Source of the DNA: Corticimicrobacter sp040137905
Lineage (GTDB): Bacteria > Pseudomonadota > Gammaproteobacteria > Burkholderiales > Burkholderiaceae_B
NCBI RefSeq assembly: GCF_040137905.1
Contig: NZ_JBEFDG010000088.1
Span: 101,028 to 165,027 of the forward strand
DNA: 64,000 bases
Direction of reading: 5' to 3'
In this document: one piece after another, positions 9,278 to 17,293 of the stretch
How positions within the stretch are numbered: position 1 is the stretch's first letter
Layout of the letters: the number at the start of each line of letters is the position of its first letter
Notes under the pieces: model-generated
Told to the model about the DNA's origin: nothing
The model's input: only the letters and a program-made list of their open reading frames with translations
Database searches by the model: none
Made by a program: the position numbers and the translations under genes

Positions 9278-9826
9278 TCATTGCCCTGTATAGGGAACGA
9301 GCAGCATCATGCCGACCTGGGCGATGACCAGCAGTACCAGTGGCGAGAAGTCCATGCCGCCGGTTTTGGGCATGATGCGACGGATCGGATCCAGCAATGG
9401 GGCCGTGACTGTGGTCAGGACCGGCATGATCGGTGCCAGAGGATTGATCCAGGACAGGATGGCCTGGGCCAGTGTCAGCCAGATGATCAGGTTGAGTGCC
9501 CACTTGCACATGGTCGCCAGGGCCATGCCTGCGATCATGGGCAGCATGTCGAGCGTAGGCAGGGCCTGGCGCACGACCAGGATCAGCAGCACCAGATAGA
9601 TGAGTGCCGTCAGCCAGGTGCCGAACAGGCTGGCCCAGTCGAACCGGGCATGAACGGGAAACACCCTGCGCAAGGGGCGCACCAGCCATTCCGTGTACTG
9701 GATGAGGACGCGGGCGACCGGATTGAAGGGATGCATGCGGATGCCATGCATCCAGGCACGCATCAGCAGGGCGGCCCCGAACAGGGTGAAAGCGATACTC
9801 AGCAGGAATCGGAAAACGTCAATCAT
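9278..9826 (-). CDS. yggT: YggT family membrane protein
   Basis: A 182-residue inner-membrane protein with two YGGT domains, each a pair of hydrophobic helices. The first contains FNPVARVLIQYTEWLVRPLR; the second contains WLTLAQAILSWINPLAP and LLDPIRRIMPKTGGMDFSPL. YggT proteins have been linked to osmotic stress, cell shape and placement of membrane processes, but the biochemical role is not settled. The gene is convergent with the lipoprotein gene across a shared terminator. Confidence 0.9.
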   Translation of the reverse strand: MIDVFRFLLSIAFTLFGAALLMRAWMHGIRMHPFNPVARVLIQYTEWLVRPLRRVFPVHARFDWASLFGTWLTALIYLVLLILVVRQALPTLDMLPMIAGMALATMCKWALNLIIWLTLAQAILSWINPLAPIMPVLTTVTAPLLDPIRRIMPKTGGMDFSPLVLLVIAQVGMMLLVPYTGQ

Positions 9827-9972
9827 GCGGTCAGATGCTCTCTACGATATGCAACGGTGGGGGCATATTGTCGCATGGCCTGCGCCTGTCTTGCTATCCT
9901 TGAGGTCATGACCCCTTGTCAATGCAAGGTGTGCTTACCTTGTCCCATGCTTTTGCAGACATATTTTTCACC

Positions 9973-10767
9973 ATGAAAGAATCGATATATACCTATTCCG
10001 CCTCGGAGATTGCCCAGTCACGCGCTGCCGGCCACATGGCCGCAGAGGTGCTGGCGATGATCGGCGAATACGTCAGGCCCGGTGTCAGCACCGAAGAGCT
10101 GGATGGCATCTGTCATCGCTACATTGTCGATGTACTCAAGGCTGTGCCGGCCAATATTGGCTATCACGGATTTCCTAAAACCATCTGTGCCTCTCTCAAT
10201 CATGTCGTATGCCACGGGATCCCCGCTGCAGGGCAGGTGCTCAGGGATGGCGATATTCTCAACATCGATGTCGCGCTCATCAAGGACGGCTGGTATGGCG
10301 ATACCAGTCGCATGTACTACGTGGGCACGCCTTCGGCGCAGGCGCGCAAGCTGGTCGAGACGACCTACGAGGCCATGCTCGCCGGTATCCTGCGGGTGCG
10401 TCCTGGCGCGACACTTGGCGATATCGGGTATGCCATCCAGCAGGTTGCCCATGGTCAGGGTTTTGCCGTCGTGCGCGAGTACTGCGGCCACGGGATCGGC
10501 CAGAAGTACCATATGGCCCCTCAGGTACTTCATTATGGACAGCGCGGACAGGGCCTCACGCTGCGCAGCGGCATGATTTTCACCATCGAGCCGATGATCA
10601 ATGCAGGCAAGGCGGATACCAGGGTACTGCAGGATGAATGGACGGTCGTGACGCGCGACAAGTCGCTTTCGGCACAATGGGAACACATGGTCGTGGTGAC
10701 TGATGATGGTTTCGAGGTGCTGACACCCTGGCCGGATGGATTGGGCAGTTACGCCAGCATTTCCTGA
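9973..10767 (+). CDS. map: Methionine aminopeptidase, type I
   Basis: Removes N-terminal Met from nascent proteins. The 264-residue product has the five metal ligands in family context: the two Asp in LNIDVALIKDGWYGDTSRM, His in EYCGHGIGQKYHMAP, Glu in MIFTIEPMINAGKADTRV and the last Glu in SAQWEHMVVVTDDGFEVLT. The start at 9973 gives the standard type Ia length. No clear Shine-Dalgarno lies before it; an in-frame TTG at 9916 would add 19 residues that do not look like family sequence. The more usual genomic partner is rpsB, which is absent here, so this may be a second MetAP copy. Confidence 0.92.
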   Translation: MKESIYTYSASEIAQSRAAGHMAAEVLAMIGEYVRPGVSTEELDGICHRYIVDVLKAVPANIGYHGFPKTICASLNHVVCHGIPAAGQVLRDGDILNIDVALIKDGWYGDTSRMYYVGTPSAQARKLVETTYEAMLAGILRVRPGATLGDIGYAIQQVAHGQGFAVVREYCGHGIGQKYHMAPQVLHYGQRGQGLTLRSGMIFTIEPMINAGKADTRVLQDEWTVVTRDKSLSAQWEHMVVVTDDGFEVLTPWPDGLGSYASIS

Positions 10768-10776
10768 TCAGACGAT

Positions 10777-10802
10777 AAAAAAAGCCCGCTGGAAAGCGGG
10801 CT
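10777..10802 (-). terminator. Terminator of the H1-like gene (convergent region)
   Basis: Stem AGCCCGCT (10783-10790) and AGCGGGCT (10795-10802) with a GGAA loop on the plus strand. The T-run lies on the minus-strand side (bases 10777-10783), so it mainly ends transcription of the H1-like gene and may partly serve map. Confidence 0.8.
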
Positions 10803-10821
10803 GATTTCGTGCCGTGCCCGA

Positions 10822-11730
10822 TTACGGACGATTGCTGCTGGTCGGGAACGGCCAGGGCTTGGCACCGCTTGCGGGTTGGGCTGGTGCGGCATCCTTGGTG
10901 GCGGGCTTGGCCACCGGCTTCTTGGCTGCTGGCTTGGCTGCCGGAGTGGCTTTCTTGGCCGTCGGCTTGGCCGTGGTTGCCTTGGCGGCGGCTGCAGTTT
11001 TCCTGGCGGGTGCCTTGGCAGCGCTGGCTGCCGGTTTGGCTGCGGCAGCCACTGGCTTCTTGGCTGTAGCTGATGCCTTGGCTGTGGCGGCAGGCTTTGT
11101 GGCAGCAGCCGGCTTGGCCGCGGTCGTGGTTTTCTTGGCAGGTGCCTTGGCCGCAGCGCTGGCTGCTGGCTTTGCAGCAGCCACTGGTTTCTTGGCTGCT
11201 GCTGATGCCTTGGCTGTGGCGGCAGGCTTTGCAGCAGCAGCCGGCTTGGCAGCGGCCGTGGTTTTCTTGGCAGGTGCCTTGGCAACAGCGTTGGTTGCCG
11301 GCTTGGCAGCGGCAGCAACTGGCTTTTTGGCGGTAGCTGTGGCCTTGGCAGGCGCAGCCTTGGCCGTAGCGACAGGTTTGGCGGCAGGCTTGGTAGCGGT
11401 TGCGGTTTTCCTGGCAGGTGCCTTGGTGGTGCTGACTGCAGGTTTCACGGCGGTAGCGGCAGGTTTCTTGGCTGTAGCGGCTGCTTTGGCGGGAGCCGCC
11501 TTGGCTGGTGCGGCCTTGGTTGCTGCTGGCTTGGTTGCGGCAGTTTTCTTGGCGGGCGCGGATTTGGCAGGTGCAGCGGCGGCAACTGCTTTTTTGTCGG
11601 TTGCCGGCTTGGCAGGTTTGGGAGCGCTGGTGGCTTCAGTTTTCTTGCTGGCCTTGGCCGCTTTCTTGCTGGCCTTGTCGTCGGCAGCCTTGGCGGTTGC
11701 CTTTTTGGTCGCTTTTTTGGCTGTTGCCAT
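10822..11730 (-). CDS. Histone H1-like Lys/Ala-rich nucleoid protein (BpH1-type)
   Basis: A 302-residue protein made almost only of Ala, Lys, Pro and Thr (AAKPAA, KKPVAAA and AKAPAKKT units), without a globular fold, as in Bordetella BpH1 and the C-terminal tails of eukaryotic H1. Such proteins bind DNA non-specifically and compact it. The C-terminus differs: GAKPWPFPTSSNRP. I place the start at 11730, where AGGAG has a spacing of 7; an ATG two codons earlier is too close to that site. Two near-identical 132-135-base tandem units are present (see repeat), so length variation between strains is likely. The region is almost free of hydrophobic residues. Confidence 0.9.
   Translation of the reverse strand: MATAKKATKKATAKAADDKASKKAAKASKKTEATSAPKPAKPATDKKAVAAAAPAKSAPAKKTAATKPAATKAAPAKAAPAKAAATAKKPAATAVKPAVSTTKAPARKTATATKPAAKPVATAKAAPAKATATAKKPVAAAAKPATNAVAKAPAKKTTAAAKPAAAAKPAATAKASAAAKKPVAAAKPAASAAAKAPAKKTTTAAKPAAATKPAATAKASATAKKPVAAAAKPAASAAKAPARKTAAAAKATTAKPTAKKATPAAKPAAKKPVAKPATKDAAPAQPASGAKPWPFPTSSNRP
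11051..11317. repeat. Tandem repeat, about 132-135 bases, inside the H1-like gene
   Basis: The landmark ACTGG(C/T)TT(C/T)TTGG recurs at about 11051, 11183 and 11318, spaced 132 and 135 bases, equal to 44 and 45 codons. The units between differ by only scattered bases. In protein terms each unit runs from KKPVAAA through KAPAKKTT to KPAATAKAS. Confidence 0.8.
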
Positions 11731-11917
11731 CGTCATGCTCCTTGGAACCTGATTCTTAAATAATGCATTGGGGGGAAGAATGCAAGGATCAACAGTACAT
11801 CTGTCATGCGCATTACGCAAGATTTACACCGCACTGTCATGTCGATCAGTGCGGGTTTGCATGGAAAATGCGGCTTTTATGCTGCCAATAACTGTATGGC
11901 GCGGTGGGTTGCAGATA

Positions 11918-11958
11918 TTGCGGCGGCATTTCCATGGTTATTATTCTGGCCGCCGCAA
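11918..11958. repeat. Inverted repeat in the gltX/H1 intergenic region
   Basis: TTGCGGCGG at 11918-11926 pairs exactly with CCGCCGCAA at 11950-11958 across a 23-base loop, starting 9 bases after the gltX stop. No T-run follows on either strand, so it is not a standard terminator; it could protect the 3' end of the gltX message or bind a protein. The rest of 11731-11966 shows only the H1-like gene promoter region. Confidence 0.45.
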
Positions 11959-11966
11959 GGATGGAA

Positions 11967-13373
11967 TCAGAACTGTCGCAGGCGCGTCAGTACGGTTTCC
12001 TTGCCGATAATCTCGAGTACGGCATCGATCGATGGGGTCTGCGTCCTGCCGGTCACGGCCAGTCGCAGCGGAATGGCCAGCTGGGGCATTTTCAGGCCGT
12101 GAGCTTTCAGTACCTGCTTGATCAGGGCCGAAATGCTTTCCCTGGACCATTCGAGTGCATCCGCTTGGCTGGTGAAATCGGCCAGTGCCTGCCGTGCTGC
12201 CTCGGTCAGATGCTGCAGCAGCAGCTCTTCGCCGGGTTGCTCGGGCTTGCCGAAGAACAGCATGGCCGTGTCGGCCAGTTGTTCGAGGGTTTCCGCGCGA
12301 TCCTTGACCAGTGCCACGACTGCCGGCAGCGAGGCCAGGGCCAGGTCGCCGCCGCGCGCAGTGATACGGGGAGCGACGCGCCGGGCAAGCTCATCGTCGC
12401 TCAGTTGGCGCATGTAGTGGGCGTTGACCCAGTTGAGTTTCTGCGGATCCCACTGTGCGGCCGACCGCGACAGGTTCTGGGCATCGAACCATGCCACGAA
12501 TTCGGCGCGTCCGAACAGCTCGTCGTCTCCGTGGCTCCAGCCCAGTCGGGCCAGATAGTTGATCATGGCGTCGGGCAGGTAGCCCTGGCGGTCGTAATCC
12601 ATGACGCTGACCGCACCGTGGCGCTTGGACAGTTTCTGTCCATCCGGACCGAGGATCATCGGCAGGTGGCCGTATTGTGGCAGCGGTGCGCCTAAGGCGC
12701 GCAGGATATTGATCTGGCGAGGCGTATTGTTGACGTGGTCGTCACCGCGCAGCACGTGGGTGATGCGCATGTCCCAGTCATCGACGACCACGCAGAAATT
12801 ATAGGTTGGAGTGCCGTCCGGGCGGGCGATGATGAGGTCGTCGAGCTCTGTGTTGGAAAACACGATGGGACCCTTGATCAGATCGTTCCAGCCGGTGCTG
12901 CCTTCGGTCGGGTTGCGAAAGCGCACCACCGGCTTGCGGTCGGTCGGCACCGATGGCAGCACCTTGCCCGGTTCCGGGCGCCAGGTGCCGTCGTAGCGCG
13001 GCTTGAGGCCGGCGGCGCGGGCCTTTTCGCGCATGGCTTCGATTTCTTCGGGGCTGCTGTAGCAGTGATAGGCGTGTCCGGAGGCCAGCAGTTGCCCGAC
13101 CACCTCGCGGTAGCGGTCCATGCGCTGCATCTGGTAGAAAGGGCCTTCATCCGCGTCCAGTCCCAGCCATGCCATGCCGTCGAGGATCGCCTGGACCGCC
13201 TCGGGCGTGGAGCGTTCGACGTCGGTGTCTTCGATTCGCAACACGAAGGTGCCTTTGTGATGGCGGGCGTAAGCCCACGAATACAGTGCGGTACGCGCGC
13301 CGCCCAGGTGGAGATAACCCGTCGGTGAGGGGGCAAACCGGGTGCGGACAGTGGCAGAGGATGCTTGGGTCAT
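11967..13373 (-). CDS. gltX: Glutamyl-tRNA synthetase
   Basis: Charges tRNA-Glu. The 468-residue class I synthetase shows the HIGH-type motif in RFAPSPTGYLHLGGART (YLHLG variant), the Glu-binding region LRIEDTDVERST and the KMSKS-type motif in DGQKLSKRHG. The C-terminal helical anticodon-binding domain follows to the end. The ATG at 13373 (MTQASS) is preferred over an in-frame TTG four codons upstream. It is divergent from the Pat-like gene with about 65 bases between starts. Confidence 0.96.
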   Translation of the reverse strand: MTQASSATVRTRFAPSPTGYLHLGGARTALYSWAYARHHKGTFVLRIEDTDVERSTPEAVQAILDGMAWLGLDADEGPFYQMQRMDRYREVVGQLLASGHAYHCYSSPEEIEAMREKARAAGLKPRYDGTWRPEPGKVLPSVPTDRKPVVRFRNPTEGSTGWNDLIKGPIVFSNTELDDLIIARPDGTPTYNFCVVVDDWDMRITHVLRGDDHVNNTPRQINILRALGAPLPQYGHLPMILGPDGQKLSKRHGAVSVMDYDRQGYLPDAMINYLARLGWSHGDDELFGRAEFVAWFDAQNLSRSAAQWDPQKLNWVNAHYMRQLSDDELARRVAPRITARGGDLALASLPAVVALVKDRAETLEQLADTAMLFFGKPEQPGEELLLQHLTEAARQALADFTSQADALEWSRESISALIKQVLKAHGLKMPQLAIPLRLAVTGRTQTPSIDAVLEIIGKETVLTRLRQF

Positions 13374-13438
13374 GGATAATGGCAACGCAGAGGTGGGTAT
13401 ACAACGGAAAACAACATTTTAGAGGAGTACAGCCTTCC

Positions 13439-15949
13439 ATGTTGCGTCATGCGCTGGCCCCTTTGTTCGAACCGCGCTCGCTGGTGGTGATCAGCGACCA
13501 GGTTCTGCCGTACGACCAGTCACCGCCGATTCCCCTGCATGCCACCACTGTGCGCGTGCCGTGGTCGGCGCAGGGTGATCCCGACGATATCCGCAAGGCG
13601 CTGCAGGAAGCCGCCGCGGGACGAGGGCGTCCCGATCTGGCGCTGGTCTGCGTCGAGCCGACCCAACTGCCTCTCGTGCTCAATGCGCTGGCGGCCAACC
13701 CCGAGACGCTGCCTGGTGCCGTGATCCTGCAGCCGCACAACAGCCGCGATCCGGATCCGGCCGCAACCCGTGATTTTTCCCGTCTGTGGGCTCAGACCCA
13801 TCCCTGCCTGTTGCTGGGACCCAATGCCTTCGGAGTGCAGCGTCCGCATGCTGGCTTCAATTTCAGCCAGCACCCGCACCTGGCACGCAGCGGCAAAGTG
13901 GCGCTGGTGGCCCAGTCGCGTTCGATCATGGCGGCCGTGATGGACTGGGCTGATGATGCCCATATCGGCCTGTCCACTGCGATCTCCCTGGGGGATGAGG
14001 TGGATCTGGGCATTCCCCAGGTGCTCGATTACCTGACCAGTGACTACCGTACCGACAGCATTGCGCTGTACATGGAAGAAACCGGCAATGCCCGTGAATT
14101 CATGAGTGCATTGCGTTCGGCTGCACGGGTCAAGCCGGTGGTCGTGCTCAAGGCCGGCCGCGCGCAGGATGGCAGCGGTGCCGATGCCGCCTTCGATGCG
14201 GCATTGCGGCGTGCCGGTGCGGTGCGTATCCGTTATTTTGTGCAGATGTTCTCGGCACTCAAGGTGCTGGGGTATGCACATCGCCCGCGTGGTCAGCGCG
14301 TGGCCATGCTGGCCAATGGCAATGGGCCGCCGCAACTGGCGCTGGACCTGGCCGGATCGCAGGCCCCCATCGTGCGAGCCGAACTGAGCGTGGCGACCTG
14401 CCGTGCCTTGCAGGCACTGCTGGAGCCTGATGCCGATATCCGCAATCCGGTCATCACGCGGGCACCGCTGACACCGGATATTATCCAGGAGGCGCTGAAC
14501 CAGTTGCTGGCCGATGCCAATGTCGATGGCGTGCTGGTGCTTCTGACCCCGGATGCGCACACCAACATGAGCGAGGTTGCCAAGCGCCTGGCTGCCGTGA
14601 CGCCGGCGGCTCGCAAGCCCGTGGTGACCTGTTTCATGGGCGACGCCGGCATGCGGCCCCTGCGGCGCATGCTCGACGATGCCGGCACACCGGCCTTCCG
14701 AACCCCGGAAACGGCCGCGGATGCGCTGGGCGTGCTGGCGACTCACCATTACAACCAGCAGTTGTTGCTGCAGATGCAGCCGCCGCTGCCTCCGCTTTAT
14801 CCGCCCGATCGTGAGCAGGCACAGGCACTGATCGATCGCGCCCGAGAGGAGGGACGGACATGCCTGGCTGCAAGCGAGGTACAGGACATTCTGCAGGCGT
14901 TCTTTGCGCCCGTCGAGTGGCGCGACGATGATGACGCTGCCGATGGTCAGGTCGACGATGACAGCATTGCCCTGGCGATCCGGGTGGTACGCGATACCCG
15001 TTTCGGACCGGTGATCGGCTTTGGTGCAGGTGGGCGCCTGGCCCGGCTGGGTATGATCGGAGGTGGTGCTGGCGGCAGCCTGGATTTGCCACCACTCAAC
15101 AGTTATCTGGCACATCAGATGATGGTGCGCAGCCGGATCTGGAAGCCGTTGCTGGCCAGTGAGTCCAGTCCGCAGGCGCTGGTCCGTCTGGAGCAGTTGC
15201 TGGTTCAGGTGTCCGAAGTGATTTCCGAATTGCCTGATATCGAATCACTGGTGCTCGACCCGATTCGTGTCGAGAATGATCATCTGCGTGTCGATGGCAT
15301 GGAGATGCGCCTGAGTGCGCAGCCGGCAGGTTATACGCCGCTGTTGGGTGGGTATGCCCATATGGCGATTCATCCCTATCCTGCGCACCTGGTGCGCAAC
15401 GAGGCTTTTGCGGATGGGCTGGCCTATACCATCCGCCCCATTCGACCAGAGGATGCCGAGGCCTTGCAGGACTTCGTCCGTGATCTGTCCGAGCAGTCAC
15501 GCTATATGCGCTTCATCTCGGCCATGAAGGAACTGACGGACCGCATGCTGGCGCGCTATACCCAGGTCGATTATCACCGGGAGCTGGCGCTGGTGGCGAC
15601 CATTCAGCAACCCAATCCGGCCCATCGCGGTCATCCTCACGATGTCATCATCGGTTTTGCGCATTATCTGCGTAATGCCGATGGGCGGGGGGCCGAGTAT
15701 GCGCTGGTGATTGGTGATGACTGGCAGCGCCGCAAGCTGGGCTACTCGCTGATGCAAGGGCTGATCGAGGCCGCGCGACAGCAGGGGCTGGAATATATCG
15801 ATGGCATGGTGCTGGCTGCAAATCGGCCCATGCTGACCCTGATGACCCGGCTCGGTTTTGTCAATGACCCGGATCCTGATGATCCCTCGATGCGGCGGGT
15901 CTGGCTGGATCTGGAGCCGCTGGCTCCAGTCCAAGATGGCAAGACCTGA
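13439..15949 (+). CDS. Pat-type protein: acyl-CoA synthetase (ADP-forming)-like domain fused to GNAT acetyltransferase
   Basis: An 836-residue relative of the protein lysine acetyltransferase Pat/PatZ. Order: CoA-binding domain (about 1-135), succinyl-CoA-ligase-like domains (about 145-440), a shortened ATP-grasp-like part (about 455-620) and a C-terminal GNAT domain (about 655-830; YTIRPIRPEDAEALQDFV, then IGDDWQRRKLGYSLMQGL). The ligase part looks inactive: after VVLKAGRAQ the usual SHTGALAG loop with the catalytic His is missing, and the ATP-grasp segment is replaced by an acidic stretch WRDDDDAADGQVDDD. Start 13439 has AGAGGAG at 13421-13427. The likely job is acetylating enzymes such as acetyl-CoA synthetase in response to acyl-CoA. 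PatZ of E. coli is about 886 residues. Confidence 0.85.
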   Translation: MLRHALAPLFEPRSLVVISDQVLPYDQSPPIPLHATTVRVPWSAQGDPDDIRKALQEAAAGRGRPDLALVCVEPTQLPLVLNALAANPETLPGAVILQPHNSRDPDPAATRDFSRLWAQTHPCLLLGPNAFGVQRPHAGFNFSQHPHLARSGKVALVAQSRSIMAAVMDWADDAHIGLSTAISLGDEVDLGIPQVLDYLTSDYRTDSIALYMEETGNAREFMSALRSAARVKPVVVLKAGRAQDGSGADAAFDAALRRAGAVRIRYFVQMFSALKVLGYAHRPRGQRVAMLANGNGPPQLALDLAGSQAPIVRAELSVATCRALQALLEPDADIRNPVITRAPLTPDIIQEALNQLLADANVDGVLVLLTPDAHTNMSEVAKRLAAVTPAARKPVVTCFMGDAGMRPLRRMLDDAGTPAFRTPETAADALGVLATHHYNQQLLLQMQPPLPPLYPPDREQAQALIDRAREEGRTCLAASEVQDILQAFFAPVEWRDDDDAADGQVDDDSIALAIRVVRDTRFGPVIGFGAGGRLARLGMIGGGAGGSLDLPPLNSYLAHQMMVRSRIWKPLLASESSPQALVRLEQLLVQVSEVISELPDIESLVLDPIRVENDHLRVDGMEMRLSAQPAGYTPLLGGYAHMAIHPYPAHLVRNEAFADGLAYTIRPIRPEDAEALQDFVRDLSEQSRYMRFISAMKELTDRMLARYTQVDYHRELALVATIQQPNPAHRGHPHDVIIGFAHYLRNADGRGAEYALVIGDDWQRRKLGYSLMQGLIEAARQQGLEYIDGMVLAANRPMLTLMTRLGFVNDPDPDDPSMRRVWLDLEPLAPVQDGKT

Positions 15950-15955
15950 CCGCGT

Positions 15956-16627
15956 TCAGGCCAGAACGCGCTTGAGGAAAGTGCCGATCTCGGCGATTTC
16001 CTGGGCGCAGACCGAGTGCGGCATCGGGTAGGTGTGCCACTCGACGTGATAGCCCAGTTCTTCCAGCAGTGCACGCGATGTCTCGGCCCGCTGGATGGCG
16101 ACGACAGGATCCTGGGTGCCGTGGGCCTGCAGGATGGGAACATCTGCGTTGGCCGGGCTGCGCTCTGCCGCCAGTGTCTGGCGCAGCGGCAGGTAACCGG
16201 ACAGGGCGATCAGGCCGCCCAGGCGCTCGGCATGGCGCAGGCCGACCTGCAGGGTCATGGCGCAGCCTTGTGAAAAGCCTGCCAGCACGATGTGCCGGGC
16301 AGGGACGCCGCGCGCCTTTTCCTGTGCAATCAGCGCTTCAACAGCGGCCTGGGAATGGTGGATGCCGACGTCATCCTCGCGGGCCGTGCCATTGAATCCC
16401 AGAATGTCATACCAGGCACGCATGGCCATGCCATTGTTGATGGTGACAGGCATCACGCCCGCATGTGGAAAAATGAAGCGGATCGGTGGCATGTCCTCCA
16501 GGCCCAGTTCGGGCACGATGGGGGCAAAGTCGTGACCATCGGCCCCGAGGCCATGCAGCCAGATCACGGTGCGTTGCGGTACGGTGCCCGTATCGATGGT
16601 CACGGCATCAAGCAAACTCTGGGTCAT
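15956..16627 (-). CDS. Carboxylesterase/phospholipase-type alpha/beta hydrolase (YpfH/EstB-like)
   Basis: A 223-residue serine hydrolase. It opens with the oxyanion-hole motif VIWLHGLGADGHDFAPIVPE; the nucleophile elbow is LAGFSQGCAMT, Asp lies in AHGTQDPVV and His in PMPHSVCAQE. The family hydrolyses short-chain carboxylesters and lysophospholipids, and related bacterial proteins resemble acyl-protein thioesterases. It is cytoplasmic (no signal peptide). Its ATG overlaps the darP stop by four bases (16624-16627), so the two are coupled. The physiological substrate is unknown. Confidence 0.9.
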   Translation of the reverse strand: MTQSLLDAVTIDTGTVPQRTVIWLHGLGADGHDFAPIVPELGLEDMPPIRFIFPHAGVMPVTINNGMAMRAWYDILGFNGTAREDDVGIHHSQAAVEALIAQEKARGVPARHIVLAGFSQGCAMTLQVGLRHAERLGGLIALSGYLPLRQTLAAERSPANADVPILQAHGTQDPVVAIQRAETSRALLEELGYHVEWHTYPMPHSVCAQEIAEIGTFLKRVLA

Positions 16628-17220
16628 GCTTCTTCCTCCTCGTCTTCGGCGGTGTCGGATGATGACGTGTCGCCCGGCTCCAGCTCTCGCAGTGCCTGGA
16701 ACAGCGCGCGGTAGTGCTTGCGCTGGAGTTGCGAGCCTTCGGTCAGTGCGGCATTGCTGGCAGCCTCCTTGCGGGCGGCGCGGATCAGTGAACGCAGGTG
16801 CTGCACATCGGCACCCGGATACTGTGCCAGCAGGGTTGTCAGTGCTTCATCATCGGTCAGCAGGCGATCTCGCAGGCGCTCGGTGCGATGCAGCGAAGCG
16901 GTCGCTTCGCGCGAGCCATTGGCCCAGACATCGAGCTGCGTCCGGATTTCTTCGGCAGGTGCCCTGCGCATCAGCTTGCCGACATAGTGTGTCTGACGGC
17001 GCCGGCCTTCGCGGCTGGTGGTACGCTGTGCCAGCCGGATGGCTTCGTACAGCTTTTCTTCGAGTGGCAACTGGCGCAGCCGTTCTGGCGACAGGTCGAT
17101 CAGATCCTTGCCAAGATCCAGCAAGGCCAGCATATCGCGTTTGACCTGGGATTTGCTGGGGCGGTCATAGACCGGGCCGGCATCCTGATCATCGTTGGGC
17201 GAGGGCGGAAATTCGTCCAT
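16624..17220 (-). CDS. darP: Ribosome-associated protein DarP (YjgA/DUF615)
   Basis: A 198-residue dual-action ribosomal maturation factor of the 50S subunit. The family is recognised by RPSKSQVKRDMLALLDLGKD, LSPERLRQLPLEEKLYEAI, the basic stretch REGRRRQTHYVGKLMR and the C-terminal LRSLIRAARKEA. The start at 17220 excludes an upstream open stretch that lacks family sequence. The acidic tail (SSDTAEDEEEEA) is rather long. The gene is divergent from pmbA with about 73 bases between starts, an order (yjgA next to pmbA) shared with many gamma- and betaproteobacteria. Confidence 0.93.
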   Translation of the reverse strand: MDEFPPSPNDDQDAGPVYDRPSKSQVKRDMLALLDLGKDLIDLSPERLRQLPLEEKLYEAIRLAQRTTSREGRRRQTHYVGKLMRRAPAEEIRTQLDVWANGSREATASLHRTERLRDRLLTDDEALTTLLAQYPGADVQHLRSLIRAARKEAASNAALTEGSQLQRKHYRALFQALRELEPGDTSSSDTAEDEEEEA

Positions 17221-17293
17221 AGGGGCAGCAGTAAGAATCTTATAGGGGTAAAGTTGGCTATCATACTCGCCTGTCCCAATTTTCCTGAAATCC

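Noticed and set aside
10814..11752. 312-residue plus-strand frame rich in Ala, Gly and Leu opposite the H1-like gene
   Set aside because: It is the antisense of Lys/Ala codons; the minus-strand gene has a ribosome site, terminator and known family.
13169..13438. 90-residue N-terminal extension of the Pat-like protein
   Set aside because: It is antisense to gltX and lacks family sequence; a ribosome site precedes the ATG at 13439.
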